Assembly (NCBI GenBank): GCA_016432725.1
Contig: JACJDG010000003.1
Span: 5,548,001 to 5,612,000, forward strand
Source of the DNA: Streptomyces sp. DHE7-1
GTDB taxonomy: Bacteria; Actinomycetota; Actinomycetes; Streptomycetales; Streptomycetaceae
Reading direction: 5' to 3'
Length of the DNA: 64,000 bases
Below are positions 46,007 to 56,631 of the stretch, in pieces; the stretch's first letter is position 1, and the number at the start of each line of letters is the position of its first letter. The translations under genes were made by a program, and so were the position numbers. The notes beneath the pieces are model-generated. The model was not told the DNA's origin and did not search any database. It saw only the letters and a list, made by a program, of their open reading frames with translations.

Positions 46007-47182
46007 GTGGAAGATGTGAAAGCTGAGGACAGCTCAGCCGGTATGTGGCAGCTACGGCGGTCGAGCCACGCGTTGCTGCTGATCCCGATCGTCCTCATCG
46101 TGGTGATCACGGTGGTCGACCAGCTGGTCCCCGAGGACGTCCACCTCGGCCCGCTGCTCGTGATCGCCCCCGCGATCACCGCCTCGTTCACCGGCGCGTG
46201 GCTCACCGGCGTGATCGGCACCCTGGCGGTGGCGGCGCAGGCGTACATCGGCTGGCACTTCGGCGTGCTCTTCTCGCGCAACGTGCTGGTCCAGATCCTC
46301 GCCCTGGCGGTGCTCTCGGCCCTGAGCGTGGTCTTCTGCCTGGTGCGCGAGCGGCGCCAGCGCCAGCTCGCCCAGGTCCGATCGGTCGCCGAGGCCGCGC
46401 AGCACGGTCTGCTGTGGCCGCTGCCGGAGCGCATGGGGCCCCTGCAGATCGCCTGCCTGTACCTGGCCGCCGAGGACGAGGCGAAGATCGGCGGCGACCT
46501 GTACGCGGCCACCCGCATCACCGGCGGCGTGCGCCTCATGATCGGGGACGTCCGGGGCAAGGGGCTGTCCGCCATCGGTGAGGCGGCCCTCCTCCTCGGC
46601 GCCTTCCGCGAGGCCGCCCACCGGCACGCGACCCTCCCCGACCTGGCCACCACGCTGGACCACAGCGTGACCCGGTACCTGGCGGACTTCGAGCCGACCG
46701 CGGAGGCCGGCGAGCGGTTCGCGACCATGCTGCTGATCGAACTCCCCGACGACGACCACGTCATCCGGATGATCAGTTGCGGCCACCCCCCTCCGCTCCT
46801 GCTCAGTCCGAACAGCGCCCTCACGGTCCCCAGCCTGCACCCCGCACCACCGCTGGGGACCACGGAGACCGGACCGGAGGCCTACGCCATCGACGCGGCC
46901 TCCTTCGAACCCGGCGACACCCTCCTCCTCTACACGGACGGCGTCATCGAGGCCCGCGACCGCGAGGGCCGCTTCTACCCTTTGGAGACGCGCGTCGCCC
47001 AGTGGACCAGGAGCGGCCCCGAATCACTGCTCCACCACATCCACCGCGATCTGCTCGCCCACACCCGCGGCCGCCTCAACGACGACGCCGCCCTCGTCGC
47101 CCTGCACCGCCACCCGGACCGCCACGGTCACCGCCGTCACGGCCGCGTCATCCACTCGAGCGGCTTCGGGCACACCCCGTGA
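46007..47182 (+). CDS. membrane-anchored PP2C-type (SpoIIE-like) serine phosphatase
   Basis: About 391 residues from GTG 46007; GTG 46016 or ATG 46043 are alternatives, and none has a strong ribosome site. Three or four N-terminal membrane helices (LLLIPIVLIVVITVVDQL, LLVIAPAITASFTGAWLTGVIG, IGTLAVAAQAYIGWH, ILALAVLSALSVVFCLV) are followed directly by the SpoIIE domain: YLAAEDEAKIGGDLYAATRI, MIGDVRGKGLSAIGEAALLL, MISCGHPPPLLL, LLLYTDGVIEARDREGRFYP and LNDDAALVALHR. All metal-binding Asp residues seem present. Such proteins dephosphorylate anti-anti-sigma factors. No PAS or GAF sensor and no partner sigma or STAS gene is nearby. Confidence 0.88.
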   Translation: MEDVKAEDSSAGMWQLRRSSHALLLIPIVLIVVITVVDQLVPEDVHLGPLLVIAPAITASFTGAWLTGVIGTLAVAAQAYIGWHFGVLFSRNVLVQILALAVLSALSVVFCLVRERRQRQLAQVRSVAEAAQHGLLWPLPERMGPLQIACLYLAAEDEAKIGGDLYAATRITGGVRLMIGDVRGKGLSAIGEAALLLGAFREAAHRHATLPDLATTLDHSVTRYLADFEPTAEAGERFATMLLIELPDDDHVIRMISCGHPPPLLLSPNSALTVPSLHPAPPLGTTETGPEAYAIDAASFEPGDTLLLYTDGVIEARDREGRFYPLETRVAQWTRSGPESLLHHIHRDLLAHTRGRLNDDAALVALHRHPDRHGHRRHGRVIHSSGFGHTP

Positions 47183-47282
47183 ACCGCGCGTTGCCCGGCC
47201 GCGCCTCCCGCCCGGAGGCCGGCCGGCCCGGCGTGGCCGATGACGCCGGACCATCCGAAACGGGCGCGGCCTGGCGCGACCG

Positions 47283-48149
47283 TCACCGGTCCGGGTCCTG
47301 ACGATGGGAGACCTGGCCCCGGACCGTCCGCCACCGCGACCGCGTCTGCTCGACCACCTTGTCCCACTGGAGGCGGACCTCACGGTCGGACGGGCGGTTG
47401 CCCGAGCGGATCCGGCCGAGTTCGTCGCGCACCTCCCGCCCCAGGGCCGCCGAGGCGACCAGGCCGAGCATGGCCGTGAACAGGGCGGAGATCATCGCGA
47501 AGACCGCCCCGACCACCCCGTAGCGCGCGGCGGAGGTGTTGAAGAGACGCGGCATGTAGACGCTCGCGCCCACCGAGTACGCGGCGCTCAGGGCGGCGCC
47601 GGTGACGGCGAAGGGAATCAGGTCCGTCCAGCCGATCCGCTTCGCCGACAGGAGCCATCCGGTCCAGACGAGGAACACGGCGGTCACCGGAACCTCGCAC
47701 ACCAGGGCGACCAGGCCCACCCCGTGCCCGCCGAGGAGGGCCGAGAGCGCGGTGATGACCGCCGCGTAGCCGCCGAGGGTGAGGAGCCACCACAGCCCGT
47801 TGCGGGTGTTGCGCACACTGAGGGGCTTGAGTTCCCACGTCTGCTCGAACAGCCGCTGCGCCGCTCGCGTGAAACTCAGCATCGAGATCGTCAGGAACGC
47901 GACGCCGAAGACGCCCACACTCGCGCTGGCTCCTCCGGCGGGAGAGAACAGGGACCTGACCGCGTCGGCACCCGCGCCGGTGAGGTTGTAGCGCTGGACG
48001 ATCCGCTCGGCGGCGTCGTACTGCCCGAAGACGGCCCCGAGGAAGATGGAGACCGGGACCAGCGCCGTCAGGGCGCTGGACGCGAGGGCCATCGAGCGGT
48101 CGAAACCGACGATCTTCTGGAACCGGTTGACGACCCGCAACGCGAACAC
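47283..48149 (-). CDS. YihY/BrkB-family membrane protein
   Basis: At least 288 residues with five to six predicted membrane helices. RVVNRFQKIVGFDRSMALASSALTALVPVSIFLGAVFG at the start, SMLSFTRAAQRLFEQTW near residue 95 and GAALSAAYSVGASVYMPRLF near 183 match the YihY family. The C-terminal tail REVRDELGRIRSGNRPSDRE is cytoplasmic. Start uncertain: homology suggests residues upstream of GTG 48149 (RLVRTLTFWLRPVF) may belong to the protein, but no start codon with a ribosome site is evident. Function unknown; the old name ribonuclease BN is wrong for the family. It is downstream of the small membrane gene on the same strand. Confidence 0.85.
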   Translation of the reverse strand: MFALRVVNRFQKIVGFDRSMALASSALTALVPVSIFLGAVFGQYDAAERIVQRYNLTGAGADAVRSLFSPAGGASASVGVFGVAFLTISMLSFTRAAQRLFEQTWELKPLSVRNTRNGLWWLLTLGGYAAVITALSALLGGHGVGLVALVCEVPVTAVFLVWTGWLLSAKRIGWTDLIPFAVTGAALSAAYSVGASVYMPRLFNTSAARYGVVGAVFAMISALFTAMLGLVASAALGREVRDELGRIRSGNRPSDREVRLQWDKVVEQTRSRWRTVRGQVSHRQDPDR

Positions 48150-48266
48150 GGGCCGCAGCCAGAACGTCAGTGTCCTGACGAGGCGCTCTCGATTGATCTC
48201 CGCCGTCCTGCCTTCCGTGGGGATCGGGATCCCCGTGGGTGATCAGTGCTCCCGCCGCGTCCAGGG

Positions 48267-48698
48267 TCAACGACCGCCCCTGGTCTCGATGTGGATCCGC
48301 GTCAGTGCGAACAGGATCAGGAGGTCGAGTGTCATCACGGGGATGGCCCACAGCGGGTAGTACGGGACGAACATGAACTGGGTGATCAGGCTGACCGCCG
48401 CCACCGCTCCACCGGCCCCGCGACCCCAGCTCCGGCCCGACAGGACTCCCAGGCCGGCGACGACGAGTGCGACTCCGATCACGAGGTGGATCCAGCCCCA
48501 GGCGGTCAGGTCGAAGCGGTACGCGTACCGGGACGCGGCGAACAGGGTGTCGTGTGCGATTCCGGCCGCGCCCATCAGAATGCTGAGGGGCCCGCTGATC
48601 AGCATCATCAGCCCGGCGAACCTGGACGCGTCGTCGATCGCTCCACCGGCGCCGGGTCCGCCATGCACTCGCTGTGTCCTGTCAGGCACCGATGTCAT
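48267..48698 (-). CDS. small four-helix membrane protein (DUF7144-like)
   Basis: 143 residues from ATG 48698 ([19 protein letters not shown]). Four membrane segments: [60 protein letters not shown] and [17 protein letters not shown]. The spacing and the [14 protein letters not shown] motif match a common actinobacterial family of small membrane proteins often found near stress genes. No enzymatic motif. 117 bases upstream of the BrkB-like gene on the same strand, so likely co-transcribed. Confidence 0.8.
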   Translation of the reverse strand: MTSVPDRTQRVHGGPGAGGAIDDASRFAGLMMLISGPLSILMGAAGIAHDTLFAASRYAYRFDLTAWGWIHLVIGVALVVAGLGVLSGRSWGRGAGGAVAAVSLITQFMFVPYYPLWAIPVMTLDLLILFALTRIHIETRGGR

Positions 48699-48946
48699 GG
48701 CAGCAGCCTTCCTGTGCGGCCCGATCGCTTCCCCGCTCTCATGATGGATCTTTCCGAGCCGCCCCGCCTTCCGGGCGCGGAACACGGGTGAGAGGCATCC
48801 GCTCCTCCCGAGAGCCGCCGGAACACGTCGACGTGTCCTCGGTCCCGCTGACCAGCAGGCCGTGTGTCACCCGGATGGATCGACGCGCCGGTGGCGCAGG
48901 CGACGGCCGCAGGTCACCCAAATGGATCTGCGACACTGGTACCACC

Positions 48947-50053
48947 ATGCCCAAGCCCGGAGAACTCACTTTCGTCGCCCCCCGCGGAGCCAAGAAGCCG
49001 CCGCGGCATCTCGCCGATCTCACGCCCGCCGAGCGCAAGGACGCCGTGGCCGAGATCGGTGAGAAGCCGTTCCGTGCCAAGCAGCTGTCGCAGCACTACT
49101 TCGCGCGGTACGCGCACGACCCGGCGGAGTGGACCGACATCCCCGCCGCGGCGCGCGGCAGGCTGCGCGAGGCGCTGCTGCCCGAGCTGATGACCGTCGT
49201 ACGGCATCTGTCGACCGACCAGGGGACCACCCGCAAGACGCTGTGGCGGCTGTTCGACGGCACGCTCGTGGAGTCCGTGCTGATGCGGTACCCGGACCGG
49301 GTCACCATGTGCATCAGCTCGCAGGCCGGGTGCGGGATGAACTGCCCGTTCTGCGCGACCGGGCAGGCCGGTCTGGACCGGAACCTGTCCACCGCGGAGA
49401 TCGTGCACCAGATCGTGGACGGGATGCGGGCGCTGCGCGACGGAGAGGTGCCGGGCGGGCCCGCGCGGCTGTCCAACATCGTCTTCATGGGCATGGGGGA
49501 GCCGCTCGCCAACTACAAGCGCGTCGTGGGCGCGGTCCGGGCGCTGACCGACCCGGCTCCCGACGGGCTCGGCCTGTCGCAGCGCGGCATCACCGTGTCG
49601 ACGGTCGGGCTGGTCCCGGCCATTCACCGGTTCTCCGACGAGGGCTTCAAGTGCCGGCTCGCGATCTCCCTGCACGCCCCCGACGACGAACTGCGCGACA
49701 CCCTCGTCCCCGTGAATACGCGGTGGAAGGTGCGCGAGGTGCTGGACGCCGGGTTCGAGTACGCGGCGAAGTCCGGGCGCCGGCTGTCCATCGAGTACGC
49801 GCTGATCCGGGACATCAACGACCAGGCCTGGCGCGGTGACCGGCTCGGCCGGCTGCTCCGGGGCAAGCCCGTCCACGTCAACCTCATTCCGCTGAACCCG
49901 ACGCCGGGCTCGAAGTGGACCGCCTCGCGGCCCGAGGACGAGAAGGCGTTCGTGGAGGCCATCGCGTCCCATGGTGTACCGGTCACGATCCGGGACACCC
50001 GGGGGCAGGAGATCGACGGGGCCTGTGGTCAGCTCGCGGCGACCGAGCGATAA
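48947..50053 (+). CDS. rlmN: 23S rRNA/tRNA adenine-C2 methyltransferase RlmN
   Basis: 368 residues from ATG 48947 ([20 protein letters not shown]). A radical-SAM enzyme: the cluster motif CGMNCPFC sits at ~128-135, directly after MCISSQAG, whose Cys is the first methyl-handling residue. [14 protein letters not shown] and [13 protein letters not shown] follow. IDGACGQL near the C-terminus provides the second methyl-handling Cys. It methylates A2503 of 23S rRNA and A37 of some tRNAs. The 248-base gap upstream shows no gene. Single gene before the thiamine transport riboswitch. Confidence 0.97.
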   Translation: MPKPGELTFVAPRGAKKPPRHLADLTPAERKDAVAEIGEKPFRAKQLSQHYFARYAHDPAEWTDIPAAARGRLREALLPELMTVVRHLSTDQGTTRKTLWRLFDGTLVESVLMRYPDRVTMCISSQAGCGMNCPFCATGQAGLDRNLSTAEIVHQIVDGMRALRDGEVPGGPARLSNIVFMGMGEPLANYKRVVGAVRALTDPAPDGLGLSQRGITVSTVGLVPAIHRFSDEGFKCRLAISLHAPDDELRDTLVPVNTRWKVREVLDAGFEYAAKSGRRLSIEYALIRDINDQAWRGDRLGRLLRGKPVHVNLIPLNPTPGSKWTASRPEDEKAFVEAIASHGVPVTIRDTRGQEIDGACGQLAATER

Positions 50054-50081
50054 TCTGGCCACGTCAACACATCTGCATATT

Positions 50082-50172
50082 CCGACAGGGGAGCGCCACA
50101 GCGCTGAGAGTGCGGCGATCGGGCCGCAGACCCTCTGAACCTCGCCCAGGTCATTCTGGGTAGGAAGTTCGG
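50082..50172 (+). promoter_or_regulatory. TPP riboswitch (THI element)
   Basis: The conserved strings appear in order: AGGGGAGC, GCGCTGAGAGTG, ACCCTCTGAACCT, and the 3' part GTCATTCTGGGTAGGAAG. Closing pairing CCGAC/GTTCGG defines the ends. TPP binding should shut off the thiamine transporter downstream. Confidence 0.95.
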
Positions 50173-50197
50173 TCATCACTCAAGCTGTTGCGCCCTG

Positions 50198-50223
50198 CCC
50201 GGGACTCCCTCGCGGAGCCCGGG
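50198..50223 (+). promoter_or_regulatory. hairpin after the TPP aptamer (candidate expression platform)
   Basis: CCCGGG-A-CTCC and GGAG-CCCGGG pair with one bulged A and a 5-base loop, extended by a G-C pair. No T-run follows, and the ribosome site AGGAGG (50253-50258) lies 30 bases on. It could terminate transcription when TPP is bound. Confidence 0.45.
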
Positions 50224-50265
50224 CGGGGCCGCGTCTCTTCCTGGCCAACCCCAGGAGGACATCCA

Positions 50266-51351
50266 GTGCACAACAAGACCCTCGTGGCCGTGGCCGCCGG
50301 GCTCGGTCTCGTCGCCCTGCCCGCGCTGACCGGGTGCGGGTCGGGCGACGCCAAGGGCTCCGCCGCGGACTCCAGGACCGTGACCCTCGTCAGCCACGAC
50401 TCGTGGCTGGTCTCGAAGAGCGTCATGAAGGACTTCGAGAAGAAGTCCGGGTACAAGGTCAAGGTCCTCAAGAGTGGCGACGCCGGGCAGGCCGTCAACA
50501 AGGCGCTGCTGACCAAGGACAACCCGCAGGGCGACGTCTTCTTCGGTGTCGACAACACCCTCCTCTCCCGCGCCCTCGACAACGGGCTGTTCCAGTCCTA
50601 CGAGCCGAAGGGCTCCGGTCAGGTGCTGCCCCGGTACCGCGTCGACCAGGGCAAGCACCGCGTCACGCCCGTCGACACCGGCGACATCTGCGTCAACTAC
50701 GACAAGGCCTGGTTCAGCGAGCACAAGCTGACCCCGCCGCAGTCCTTCGCCGACCTGGCCGAGCCCGCGTACCGGAACCTCCTCGTCACCGAGAACGCCG
50801 CCACCTCCTCGCCGGGGCTCGGCTTCCTGCTGGGCAGCGCCGCGAAGTTCGGCGACGACCACTGGCAGGACTACTGGAAGAAGCTGAAGGCCAACGGCGT
50901 CAAGGTCGTCGACGGCTGGGAGCAGGCCTACTACCAGGAGTTCTCCGGGTCGTCGGAGGGCAAGAAGGCCGGCGGCGACCGGCCGCTGGTGGTGTCGTAC
51001 GCCTCCTCGCCGCCCGCCGAGGTCATCTACGCCAAGAAGCGGCCGAGCACCGCCCCCACCGGGGTGTCCCAGGGCACCTGCTTCCGGCAGACCGAGTACG
51101 CGGGCCTGCTGAGCAACGCCACGAACACCAAGGGCGGCAAGGCGTTCCTGGACTTCCTGCTCACCAAGGAGTTCCAGGAGGACATGCCGCTCAACATGTT
51201 CGTCTACCCGGTCCGCGAGGGCGCGGCGGTGCCGCCGGACTTCGCGAAGTACGGGCCGCAGGCCAAGGACCCCGAGACCATGGCCCCCGGCACCATCGCC
51301 GCCAACCGTGACAGCTGGGTCAAGTCGTGGACGTCGCTCGTACTGAGGTAG
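50266..51351 (+). CDS. thiB: thiamine ABC transporter substrate-binding lipoprotein
   Basis: 361 residues from GTG 50266 (MHNKTLVAVAAGLGLVALPA) with CAGGAGGAC upstream. The lipobox LTGC near residues 20-23 marks a lipoprotein anchored outside the cell. The mature protein is a type-2 periplasmic-binding fold: VTLVSHDSWLVSKSVMKDFEK, GDVFFGVDNTLLSRALDNGLF, TPVDTGDICVNYDKAWF and VSYASSPPAEVIY, matching TbpA/ThiB. It binds thiamine or its phosphates. The TPP riboswitch directly upstream makes the assignment firm. It overlaps thiP by 25 bases. Confidence 0.95.
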   Translation: MHNKTLVAVAAGLGLVALPALTGCGSGDAKGSAADSRTVTLVSHDSWLVSKSVMKDFEKKSGYKVKVLKSGDAGQAVNKALLTKDNPQGDVFFGVDNTLLSRALDNGLFQSYEPKGSGQVLPRYRVDQGKHRVTPVDTGDICVNYDKAWFSEHKLTPPQSFADLAEPAYRNLLVTENAATSSPGLGFLLGSAAKFGDDHWQDYWKKLKANGVKVVDGWEQAYYQEFSGSSEGKKAGGDRPLVVSYASSPPAEVIYAKKRPSTAPTGVSQGTCFRQTEYAGLLSNATNTKGGKAFLDFLLTKEFQEDMPLNMFVYPVREGAAVPPDFAKYGPQAKDPETMAPGTIAANRDSWVKSWTSLVLR

Positions 51352-52999
51352 CGGCCCGCGAGGGCACCGCGCGCGGGAGCGCGGCGCGGCTGGGGCTGCT
51401 GGCTCTGCCCGTCGCGTTCTTCGCCGTGTTCTTCGCCTGGCCCGTCGCCGCGATCGTGGCGCGCGGGCTGAAGGCGGACGGCGCCTGGCGGTTCGGGCGG
51501 ATCGCGGACGTCGTCACCCAGCCGGACATCCGGCACGTGCTGTGGTTCACCACCTGGCAGGCGCTCGCCTCCACCGCGCTCACCCTGCTGCTCGCACTGC
51601 CCGCCGCCCATGTCTTCGCCCGCCTCGACTTCCCCGGCAAACAGCTGCTGCGGGCGGTCGTCACGGTCCCGTTCGTCCTGCCGACCGTCGTCGTGGGCAC
51701 GGCGTTCCTCGCGCTGGTGGGACGCGGCGGGCTGCTCGACGACCTGTGGGGCGTCCGGCTGGACACCACCGTGTGGGCCATCCTGCTGGCGCACGTCTTC
51801 TTCAACTACGCGGTCGTCGTGCGGACCGTGGGCGGGCTGTGGGCCCAGCTCGATCCGCGGCAGGAGCAGGCCGCGCGGATGCTGGGCGCCTCACCGCTGA
51901 CGGCGTGGCGGAAGGTGACCCTGCCCGCCCTGGCGCCCGCCGTGGCCGCCGCCGCGCTGATGGTCTTCCTGTTCACCTTCACCTCCTTCGGCGTCGTGCA
52001 GATCCTCGGCGGCCCCACGTTCTCCACCCTGGAAGTGGAGATCTACCGGCAGACCTCCGAGGTCTTCGACCTCTCCACGGCGGCCGTCCTGACCCTCGTC
52101 CAGTTCGTCGCGGTGGGCGCGATCCTCGCCGTGCACGCCTGGACGGTGCGGCGGCGCGAGAGCGCCTTGCGCCTGGTGGACCCCAAGGTGACCGCCCGCC
52201 GGCCGCGCGGCGCCGGGCAGTGGGCGCTGCTCGCCGGTGTCCTGCTCACCGTCGTGCTGCTGCTCGTGGCTCCGCTCGCCGTTCTCGTGCAGCGCTCCCT
52301 GGACGCGCCCGGCCTCGGCTACTACCGGGCCCTCACCGACGCCGACGGCGGGACCTTCCTGGTGGCGCCGCTGCACGCGGTGTGGACCTCCCTGGAGTAC
52401 GCCGTCGCCGCCACCGTGATCGCCCTGGCCGTCGGGGGACTCGCCGCCGCCGCGCTGGCCCGCCGGGACGCGGGACGGCTGGTGCGCGGATTCGACGCGC
52501 TGCTGATGCTGCCGCTCGGCGTCTCCGCCGTCACCGTGGGCTTCGGCTTCCTGATCGCCCTGGACCGGCCGCCGCTGGACCTCAGGCAGTCCTGGATCCT
52601 CGTCCCGCTCGCCCAGGCGCTGGTCGGCGCGCCCTTCGTGGTGCGGACCATGCTGCCCGTGCTGCGGGCGGTGGACGGCCGGCTGAGGGAGGCGGCGGCC
52701 GTGCTCGGCGCCTCGCCCTGGCGGGTGTGGCGCGAGGTAGACCTGCCGCTGGTGCGGCGGGCGCTGCTGATCGCGGCCGGGTTCGCCTTCGCGGTCTCCC
52801 TGGGGGAGTTCGGGGCGACCGTGTTCATCGCGCGGCCCGACAATCCGACGCTTCCGGTCGCCGTGGCCCGGCTGCTGAGCCGGCCCGGGGAGCTCAACTA
52901 CGGTCAGGCGATGGCCCTGTCCACGATTCTGATGGTGGTGTGCGCGGCGGCGCTGCTCGTCCTGGAGCGGCTGCGCACGGACCGGACGGGGGAGTTCTG

Positions 53000-53000
<1 letters not shown>
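51327..53000 (+). CDS. thiP: thiamine ABC transporter permease (fused two-domain)
   Basis: 557 residues, GTG start inside the end of thiB (MDVARTEVAAREGTARGSAARLG). Two homologous permease halves of about six helices each are fused. Each has an EAA-type coupling loop: QAARMLGASPLTAWRKVTLPAL near residue 190 and REAAAVLGASPWRVWREVDLPLV near 455. The fused layout is the rule for ThiP. It forms the membrane channel for the ThiB-delivered vitamin. The TGA overlaps the ATG of thiQ by one base. Confidence 0.95.
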
Positions 53001-54022
<1,022 letters not shown>

Positions 54023-54029
54023 CCGCCGC

Positions 54030-54172
54030 GTGCCCGTGGTACGGGCACGCCTCCTGCCCGCCCGTCCCGAAGTTCCGTGCGGGCGGGCGCTGTTGACGCT
54101 TCCCTACGAGCGCACGGTCGTGGCCGGACATGACCGCGGCCCGCCCCCGGGGATACGGGGACGGGCCGCGGT
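54030..54172. terminator. terminator cluster between thiQ and the LAETG protein gene
   Basis: Three hairpins: GTGCCCG-TGGTA-CGGGCAC (54030-54048), GCCCGCCCG/CGGGCGGGC (54057-54089) and ACCGCGGCCCG/CGGGCCGCGGT (54133-54143 with 54162-54172). They isolate two convergent genes. Confidence 0.8.
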
Positions 54173-54200
54173 GCTGCACCAGGGGGTGCGAAGTCGGGCG

Positions 54201-54893
54201 TCAGCCGCCGTTCTTCGCCCCACGGCGGCGCATGCCGAAGAAGACGGCGCCACCGCCGACGACGACCAGCGCGCCGGCGACACCGGCGATCATGCCGGTG
54301 TTGGAGTTGGCACCGGTCTCGGCGAGGTTGGAGTCACCGGCCGCCGGGGACGGCGCGTTGTCCGAGGTGCCCGCCGGGGCGGTGCTGCTCTCCGACGCCG
54401 ACGGAGCCGGCGTGGTGGACTCCTCCGGGGCGGACGGGGACGGCTTCGACGACGGGCTGGCCGGCGCGCTCGGGGAGGAGGACTCCTCCTTCTTGCAGGC
54501 CGTGGCCGGGGTCGTCAGCCCGTCCTTGATGTCCTCGTCGACGTTGAACCGGTCCGTCTTGACGTGGATGCGGTACGTCGCGTTCGGCTTCCAGTCCTCC
54601 TGGAAGGTCACCGTGGCGCCTTCGCGGGAGCCCTTGACCACCTGCGGCTGGCCGACCGGGGTCTCACCGGCGTCGGTCTTCCGGAACACCGTGATGGTGG
54701 CCGGGGTGCCGGAGGCGTCGACGTCGGTGACGACGATGACGCCCTTGTCGCCGTCGCACTTGGCTTCGGCGGAGAACTCACTGATGTTGCATGCGAGTGC
54801 CTGGCCGGCGACACCGAGCGCCAACGCGGCGGAGGCGGAGGCGACACCCAGGATGCGCACGGAACGACGTGCGTTACGGCGAGTTATGGACAC
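54201..54893 (-). CDS. LAXTG-anchored cell-wall protein
   Basis: 230 residues with a signal peptide ([20 protein letters not shown] then [14 protein letters not shown]). The folded part spans ~35-135 and includes two Cys ([19 protein letters not shown]). A Ser/Pro/Ala-rich stalk of ~60 residues leads to LAETG near 190, a hydrophobic span ([20 protein letters not shown]) and a basic tail (RRRGAK), the class E sortase arrangement of Streptomyces. The folded domain matches no family I know. No sortase gene is near, so it uses one elsewhere. Role in adhesion or surface structure is inferred. Confidence 0.88.
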   Translation of the reverse strand: MSITRRNARRSVRILGVASASAALALGVAGQALACNISEFSAEAKCDGDKGVIVVTDVDASGTPATITVFRKTDAGETPVGQPQVVKGSREGATVTFQEDWKPNATYRIHVKTDRFNVDEDIKDGLTTPATACKKEESSSPSAPASPSSKPSPSAPEESTTPAPSASESSTAPAGTSDNAPSPAAGDSNLAETGANSNTGMIAGVAGALVVVGGGAVFFGMRRRGAKNGG

Positions 54894-55051
54894 GTTTGTC
54901 CTTTACAGAGTGCATAACTGCGGGGGTAACGGGGGAGTTGAGGCACATGGATGAGACGTGGTCCCAGCACCCCCAAGAGACACACAGGTCTATAAGCGTT
55001 CCATAAGAAGTGTCAATGCATATGCCCGCGAAGCCCGTTGACTTTACCTGC

Positions 55052-56179
55052 TTATTGCCCGCGGAGACGTTTCAGCGCCTCGGGAGCCTGCTCGATCCGG
55101 TCAACCAGGCTGATTCGGGACTCCATTGCCCGGCCTTCGGCCAGCGACCGCAGCAGCGGCCACGCGGGCAGCCGCCGCGTCCAGTGCTCCTCGTCCACCA
55201 GCACCATGGGCGTGGGCTCGCCCCGGGACTCGTAGTAGTTCGGCGTCGCGTTGTCGAAGACCTCCTGCACGGTCCCCGCCGCGCCCGGCAGGAACACCAC
55301 GCCGGCGGTGGAGCGGGCCAGCAGGCCGTCCTCGCGGATGGCGTTGGTGAAGTACTTGGCGATGTGCGCGGCGAAGACGTTAGGCGGCTCGTGGCCGTAG
55401 AACCAGGTCGGGATGCCCACCGACTCCCCGCCACCGGGCCAGCGTTCGCGCACCTCGAAGGCGGCCCGCGCCCACTCGGTGACCGACGGCCGGAAGGACG
55501 GCGCCTTGGCGAGGAGCAGGAGCGCCTCCTCGAGCATGGCGTCGGCGAAGGGCGCGGCGTACGCGCCGAGGTTCGCCGCCTCCATCGCGCCCGGTCCGCC
55601 GCCCGTGGCGACCGTGAACCCGGCGCGCGTCAGCTCGCGGCCCAGCCGCGCCGCGCCCGCGTACTCCGTCGTGCCGCGGGCCATCGCGTGCCCGCCCATG
55701 ACCCCCACCACCTGAGCGCCGGTGAGGAGTTCGTCCAGGGAGTCGGAGACCGAGTCGTCGTGGATGGCGCGCAGCATCGAGGCGAAGACGTCGCCGTCCG
55801 CCTTGGTGCGCTGGAACCAGGCGTAGGCCCGTGCGTCGGAAGTCGCCTCGTAGCCGTCGTCGAGCGAGTCGAACAACTCGTCCGGCGTGTAGGCGAAACC
55901 GCGGTACGGATCGAAGGGGAGCCCCGGTATGGGCGGGAAGACCAGGGCGCCGGCCGAGCGGATGTGCGCGGCGGCTTCGGGGTCCATCGGGCAGCCGAGG
56001 AAGACGGCGTCCGTGGTGTCGACGGTGAGCAGTTCTTCCGTACGTGCCGTCAGATCGACGGCCTGCACGCGGAATCGGGTCAGTGAGCCGTGCGCGGTGA
56101 CCACCTCGTCGAACTCGGCGAGGGACTCGATCTCACGGTCGTGGGCGGCTCGGTGCGGCTGGGCGGGTGTCTGATCCAC
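55052..56179 (-). CDS. LOG-family Rossmann nucleotide-binding protein
   Basis: 375 residues from the ATG at 56179 (MDQTPAQPHRAAHDREIESL). The nucleotide-binding motifs GGGPGAMEAANLGAY near 193-207 and LPGAAGTVQEVFDNAT near 300-315 match LOG proteins (PGGxGTxxE, here PGAAGTVQE), often mislabelled lysine decarboxylase. LOG enzymes remove ribose-5'-phosphate from AMP-type or cytokinin nucleotides. The ~140-residue N-terminal extension with ARTEELLTVDTTDAVFLGCP is longer than plant or Corynebacterium LOGs and resembles the long PpnN class. The glycine-to-alanine change in the PGGxGT motif deserves note. Function in Streptomyces unproven. Confidence 0.85.
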   Translation of the reverse strand: MDQTPAQPHRAAHDREIESLAEFDEVVTAHGSLTRFRVQAVDLTARTEELLTVDTTDAVFLGCPMDPEAAAHIRSAGALVFPPIPGLPFDPYRGFAYTPDELFDSLDDGYEATSDARAYAWFQRTKADGDVFASMLRAIHDDSVSDSLDELLTGAQVVGVMGGHAMARGTTEYAGAARLGRELTRAGFTVATGGGPGAMEAANLGAYAAPFADAMLEEALLLLAKAPSFRPSVTEWARAAFEVRERWPGGGESVGIPTWFYGHEPPNVFAAHIAKYFTNAIREDGLLARSTAGVVFLPGAAGTVQEVFDNATPNYYESRGEPTPMVLVDEEHWTRRLPAWPLLRSLAEGRAMESRISLVDRIEQAPEALKRLRGQ

Positions 56180-56223
56180 CCGCCCATGCTAGGCGTGCGT
56201 GTGTGCGAGCCCGGCCGGAAGGG

Positions 56224-56631
56224 TCAGCTCTGGACCGCTGCCGGGTCCATCCACACGACCTCCCAGGAGTGCCCGTCCAGGTCGTCGAACGACCGGCCGT
56301 ACATGAAGCCGTGGTCCTGGGTGTCACCGCTCGCCGAGCCGCCGGCCGCGATCGCCTTGTCGACCAGCTCGTCCACCTTCTCGCGGCTCTCCGCGCTCAG
56401 GCAGATCAGCACCTCGCTGGTCCTGGTGGAGTCCGCGATCTCCTTCTTGGTGAAGTCGGCGTAGCGCTGCTTGCTCAGCAGCATCGCGACGATCGTGTCG
56501 CTGATCACCACGCAGGCGCAGTCCTCGGTGCTGAACTGCGGGTTGATCGAGTAGCCGAGCTCGGTGAAGAACTTCTTCGAGGCCTCGACGTCGTCGGTAG
56601 CCAGGTTCACGAAGATCATCTGCTGGTACAC
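56224..56631 (-). CDS. VOC (glyoxalase/bleomycin-resistance-like) superfamily protein
   Basis: 135 residues from GTG 56631 (MYQQMIFVNLATDDVEASKKFF), chosen because GGGAGG lies upstream; a start at 56697 would have no such site. It has the VOC beta-alpha-beta pattern: FVNLATDDVEASKKFFTELGYSINPQF, VVISDTIVAMLLSKQRYADF, and DDLDGHSWEVVWMDP. The metal-ligand pattern is not fully conserved, so glyoxalase activity is unlikely. Resistance or unknown small-molecule binding are alternatives. Downstream of LOG on the same strand but 45 bases before its start, so possibly independent. Confidence 0.85.
   Translation of the reverse strand: MYQQMIFVNLATDDVEASKKFFTELGYSINPQFSTEDCACVVISDTIVAMLLSKQRYADFTKKEIADSTRTSEVLICLSAESREKVDELVDKAIAAGGSASGDTQDHGFMYGRSFDDLDGHSWEVVWMDPAAVQS

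Noticed and set aside
50082-50265. Upstream start for thiB at 50188
   Set aside because: The extension would begin right after the TPP aptamer and lacks a ribosome site. GTG 50266 has one and gives a proper lipoprotein signal.
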